The notes under the pieces were generated by a model. The model did not search any database, had not been told where the DNA came from, and saw only the letters and a list, made by a program, of their open reading frames with translations. From positions 1 through 64,000 of the forward strand of contig NZ_RXOE01000011.1 in assembly GCF_003965815.1 (NCBI RefSeq): 64,000 nucleotides of DNA, read 5' to 3'. The stretch's first letter is position 1. Each line of letters begins with the position of its first letter. This document shows positions 61,710 to 64,000 of this stretch, piece by piece. The position numbers were made by a program, and so were the translations under genes. Source of the DNA: Variovorax gossypii. GTDB lineage: Bacteria > Pseudomonadota > Gammaproteobacteria > Burkholderiales > Burkholderiaceae_C.

Positions 61710-62467
61710 GCGGCCGCGCCCTTCAGGCTGCCGGCTGGCGCAGCATCGGCAGCCACATCGGGCAGGTACCGGTCGAATTCGTCGCAGAGCGCCAGCACCT
61801 GCGCCGTGGCGGGCAGCCGTCCGCCATATGCAGCCAGTTGCCAGGCCTCGACCAGCCGCACGAAGAAAGCCTGCGCTTCCGGCGCCAGCCGGGCCGCGGC
61901 GAGGGCCACGCACTCGCCCTCGGTACTCGCGGCGCGCACCGGCACTTCATGCGCATGCACCAGGCGCGACAACGCCCCCCGATACAGCAGCGACAGCGCC
62001 GCCCGCGGCTGCCCGCGCTGCCAGAGCCCGGCGGCGGCATTGCCGATGTCCTCGGGCAGGCTCTCGGGCCGGATGTCGAGGCTTCCGACATGGCTGGGCA
62101 ACGGCGCCTTGCCGGGCCGCGCGCCACCGGCACGCACCCGCATCCAGCGGTGCAGCCGGATCGCAAGCCACGCCAGCGCCAGCGCGGCCAGCCCCCAGAT
62201 CAGCCAGCGCGCGCCCTCGGCCACCGCCCTCACGAAGTCGCGCAGCCAGTCGAGGCTGTCGGCCTTCTTCTCGGGCTCCTCTTCCTCTTCGTCGCGGTCC
62301 TTGAAGCGCAGCTGCTTCTCCGTCCTGGTGCCGGGCATGTTCGGATCGGCCCGAACCTTGTCGATCGCGGCCTTCACCTGCTCGCGCGTCGATGCGGCCC
62401 CGTCCGCAGCCAGGGCCGCCGAAGGCGCCAACACCCCCACGCACAAGAACACGAGCAGAGCGACCAC
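61706..62467 (-). CDS. DUF4129 membrane protein
   Basis: The chosen GTG start at 62467 is preceded by GGAAGGGGG and yields 253 residues with a signal-like helix (VVALLVFLCVGVLAPSAALA). A second helix (WLIWGLAALALAWLAIRL, about 95-115) is followed by a DUF4129 domain (GQPRAALSLLYRGALSRLVH, LCDEFDRYLPD). It is part of the MoxR operon. The repeat copy D lies directly upstream of the ribosome site, so this start region may be repeat-derived. Confidence 0.77.
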   Translation of the reverse strand: MVALLVFLCVGVLAPSAALAADGAASTREQVKAAIDKVRADPNMPGTRTEKQLRFKDRDEEEEEPEKKADSLDWLRDFVRAVAEGARWLIWGLAALALAWLAIRLHRWMRVRAGGARPGKAPLPSHVGSLDIRPESLPEDIGNAAAGLWQRGQPRAALSLLYRGALSRLVHAHEVPVRAASTEGECVALAAARLAPEAQAFFVRLVEAWQLAAYGGRLPATAQVLALCDEFDRYLPDVAADAAPAGSLKGAAA

Positions 62468-62480
62468 CAGCCCCCTTCCA

Positions 62481-62571
62481 GGGATACCGTGGAACCGGCT
62501 TTGCCGGGCCACCGGTATCGCCCCCTGCAAGGGGGAAGGCGAAGCGACACGAAGTGCGCGAAGCCTGGGGG
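62481..62571 (-). repeat. Dispersed structured intergenic repeat, copy D (inverted)
   Basis: Reverse orientation of the element at 10698. It lies inside the MoxR operon, between the DUF4129 start and the stop codon of the next upstream gene; it begins 14 bp from the DUF4129 GTG. Confidence 0.85.
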
Positions 62572-62573
62572 TG

Positions 62574-63305
62574 CTACCTGAACCCACGACGGAACTCCTG
62601 CTCGATGTCCCAGGCTTCGAGCTCGACCCGGCGGTTGAGGTACATCGCGAAGCCGGCCGCCACGTAGAACGGCTCCAGCACGCCGACGACGAGCGCATAG
62701 GCGCCGGCAGTCAACAGGCTCTGCAGCCATGCGTCCGACTGCGTGAGCCAGCCGAAAAGATCGCGGGTGCCGCCTTCGGGCGCGAACCAGAACAGCAGCG
62801 ACAGCAGGCAGATATCGAGCGCCATCTCGACGTTCGCGAACACCAGCTGCATGCCCGTGGCCGCGCCGCGCCGCCCGCGCAGCAGCTGCGTGCGCCGCTT
62901 GCGCCTTGCGCTTCCGCGCTGGCCTTCGAGCTGGTCGATGGCCTGGGTGAACGAACGCCAGGGCGAAAAGCGCCGCCACAGCAGCGTACGCAGCAGCTGT
63001 CCGCCCCACACGGTGCGGCGGTTGGCCCACAGGTCGGACCAGCGCGTCTCCTGCCCGAACACCGCGCGCGAATGTACGAAGAGCAGGCTGCGATCGAGCC
63101 AGGGCTTGAGCCAGAAGATCAGCAGGCTGGGCAGCCAGCCCGCGATCTCGACCGTGCTGAGTGCCAGCAGCACCGTCACGATGTACACCGGCAGGAAGGT
63201 GCGCCACACCGAGCGCGCGTGGCTGCGCACCAGCTGCGCGCCAAGGTCGGCGGCCTCGGCCATGGGCCGCGGCCGCAGCGCGATGGCGAGGCCGTCAACC
63301 TGCAT
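62574..63305 (-). CDS. Membrane protein of the MoxR operon
   Basis: The 243-residue protein begins MQVDGLAIALRPRP and has about four hydrophobic segments (FLPVYIVTVLLALSTVEIAG, ALDICLLSLLFWFA, LLTAGAYALVVGVLEPFYVA). It has a basic region in the middle (RKRRTQLLRGRRG). No characterised family is recognised, but similar proteins are regular members of MoxR/DUF4129/SpoIIM operons. It overlaps the SpoIIM-like gene by 11 bp. Confidence 0.7.
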   Translation of the reverse strand: MQVDGLAIALRPRPMAEAADLGAQLVRSHARSVWRTFLPVYIVTVLLALSTVEIAGWLPSLLIFWLKPWLDRSLLFVHSRAVFGQETRWSDLWANRRTVWGGQLLRTLLWRRFSPWRSFTQAIDQLEGQRGSARRKRRTQLLRGRRGAATGMQLVFANVEMALDICLLSLLFWFAPEGGTRDLFGWLTQSDAWLQSLLTAGAYALVVGVLEPFYVAAGFAMYLNRRVELEAWDIEQEFRRGFR

Positions 63306-64000
63306 GGTCGTCCCCGGCCTTCGCGTCAACAGAACGCGGCCTGCCCTGCCAGCCGAGGTACGCCAGCACCAGCACCCAGCAGGCACCGCCCACGCCGTAC
63401 TTCACGGCCGGCGCGATCCAGCGCGCCGAGGACCAGAAGGCCTCGACCGCCGCGGCGACCAGCAGCAGCCCGATGACGCCGTAGACGATCACCACCGCAT
63501 GGCGCGCGGCCAGCCGCAGGGCTTCGAGCCGCGTGTGCCGCCCCGGCGCCACCCACGAGTAGCCGAGCCTGAGGCCCGCCGCGCCGGCCAGCACGATGGC
63601 CGTGAGCTCGAAGGCCGAGTGCGTGACGACGAAGGAGAGGAAGTTCCGGGCGTGCCCCGAGCCGATGAGATAGCCGCCCACGGCCCCGATCTGCACGCCG
63701 TTGAACACCACCACCACCGCGCTGCCCACGCCGGCGAAGATGCCGGCCGCGAAGCAGCGAAAGCCGATGCCGATGTTGTTCATGATGTAGAAGCCGAACA
63801 TCTGCCAGTCGTCGCCCGCGCTGCGCGTGCGGCCCAGCGACTCGGCACTGTCGCTGTACATCGAGTCGAACTCCTGCACCGAATTGGCGTCGAGCAGGTG
63901 CAGGATGAAGCCTGGGTCGCGCCAGGCGGCCCAGCCCGCCACCAGCAGCGGCAGCACGAACATCAGCGCCGACACCAGCAGGTAGGCGCGATGCGCCCGC
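63295..64000 (-). CDS. Stage II sporulation protein M-like membrane protein, 5-prime end outside window
   Basis: This partial gene runs off the right edge. The visible 235 residues include FMYxxNNIGIGFRCFAAGIFAG-type motif (GFYIMNNIGIG), GGYLIGSGHARNFLSFV and HSAFELTAIVLAGAAGLRLG, typical of SpoIIM-like proteins in MoxR operons. In non-sporulating bacteria its role is unknown. About 100 N-terminal residues are probably missing. Confidence 0.82.
   Translation of the reverse strand, partial: RAHRAYLLVSALMFVLPLLVAGWAAWRDPGFILHLLDANSVQEFDSMYSDSAESLGRTRSAGDDWQMFGFYIMNNIGIGFRCFAAGIFAGVGSAVVVVFNGVQIGAVGGYLIGSGHARNFLSFVVTHSAFELTAIVLAGAAGLRLGYSWVAPGRHTRLEALRLAARHAVVIVYGVIGLLLVAAAVEAFWSSARWIAPAVKYGVGGACWVLVLAYLGWQGRPRSVDAKAGDDHAG

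Noticed and set aside
10698..62571. CRISPR-like or IS-derived array from the four repeats
   Set aside because: The copies are tens of kilobases apart with no regular spacers, no cas genes and no transposase.

Overview
The window is GC-rich, densely coded DNA with almost no gaps, typical of Burkholderiales. The best fit is a Comamonadaceae member close to Variovorax. Pointers are a DUF3567 protein, a Bug-type (tripartite tricarboxylate) binding protein, TTG and GTG starts, a polyalanine/lysine histone-H1-like tail on several proteins, and four copies of a roughly 90 bp structured intergenic repeat. The genus is an inference from gene content, not a database result. No rRNA, tRNA, insertion sequence, prophage or CRISPR array was seen, but a strong leftward promoter at the very edge suggests a stable-RNA gene just outside.

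Layout. 1-4.0 kb: leftward promoter, ABC-F ATPase (uup), PLD-family lipoprotein. 4.0-7.8 kb: copper-handling cluster (YcnI/PCuAC fusion, TonB receptor, DUF2946). 7.8-10.8 kb: TraB/GumN protein with a basic tail, VOC protein, MORN-type secreted protein. 10.8-15.8 kb: aromatic-type catabolic group (Bug binding protein, DUF2783-like small protein, FAD monooxygenase, LuxR regulator, FAH-family hydrolase). 15.9-17.5 kb: DUF3108 and DUF3567 proteins. 17.6-21.8 kb: archaic chaperone-usher pilus cluster. 22-24 kb: AbrB transporter and ChaN-like lipoprotein. 24.1-31.5 kb: an Hfa/curli-like export locus made of a small curlin-like protein, a CsgG/HfaB-like lipoprotein fused to an OmpA-like domain, and a 1772-residue repeat adhesin, preceded by tandem 21 bp operator-like repeats. 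31.6-36.7 kb: ogt, aminotransferase, purU, YXWGXW protein, SGNH hydrolase. 36.8-47.2 kb: acyl-CoA type module (single-chain biotin carboxylase, CoA ligase, TetR regulator, binding protein, CYP102-like self-sufficient P450). 47.2-50.4 kb: poorly known proteins, including one with a FYVE/RING-like zinc-finger pattern, and a lipase-like hydrolase. 50.5-54.1 kb: TetR regulator, two phasin-like proteins and a wax ester/triacylglycerol synthase, three of them with basic tails. 54.3-57.3 kb: S9 peptidase and arginase. 57.4-64.0 kb: DUF805 protein and a MoxR-DUF58-DUF4350-DUF4129-SpoIIM operon that runs off the right edge.

How the parts relate. Two surface-fibre systems (archaic pilus and Hfa/curli-like) lie 2.3 kb apart on the same strand and would equip the cell for attachment. 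The storage-lipid genes and the acyl-CoA carboxylase, ligase and P450 genes suggest active fatty-acid and neutral-lipid metabolism. The most unusual items are the Hfa-like locus, the zinc-finger protein at 48.6-49.5 kb, and the shared DNA-binding-like tails on lipid-granule proteins.
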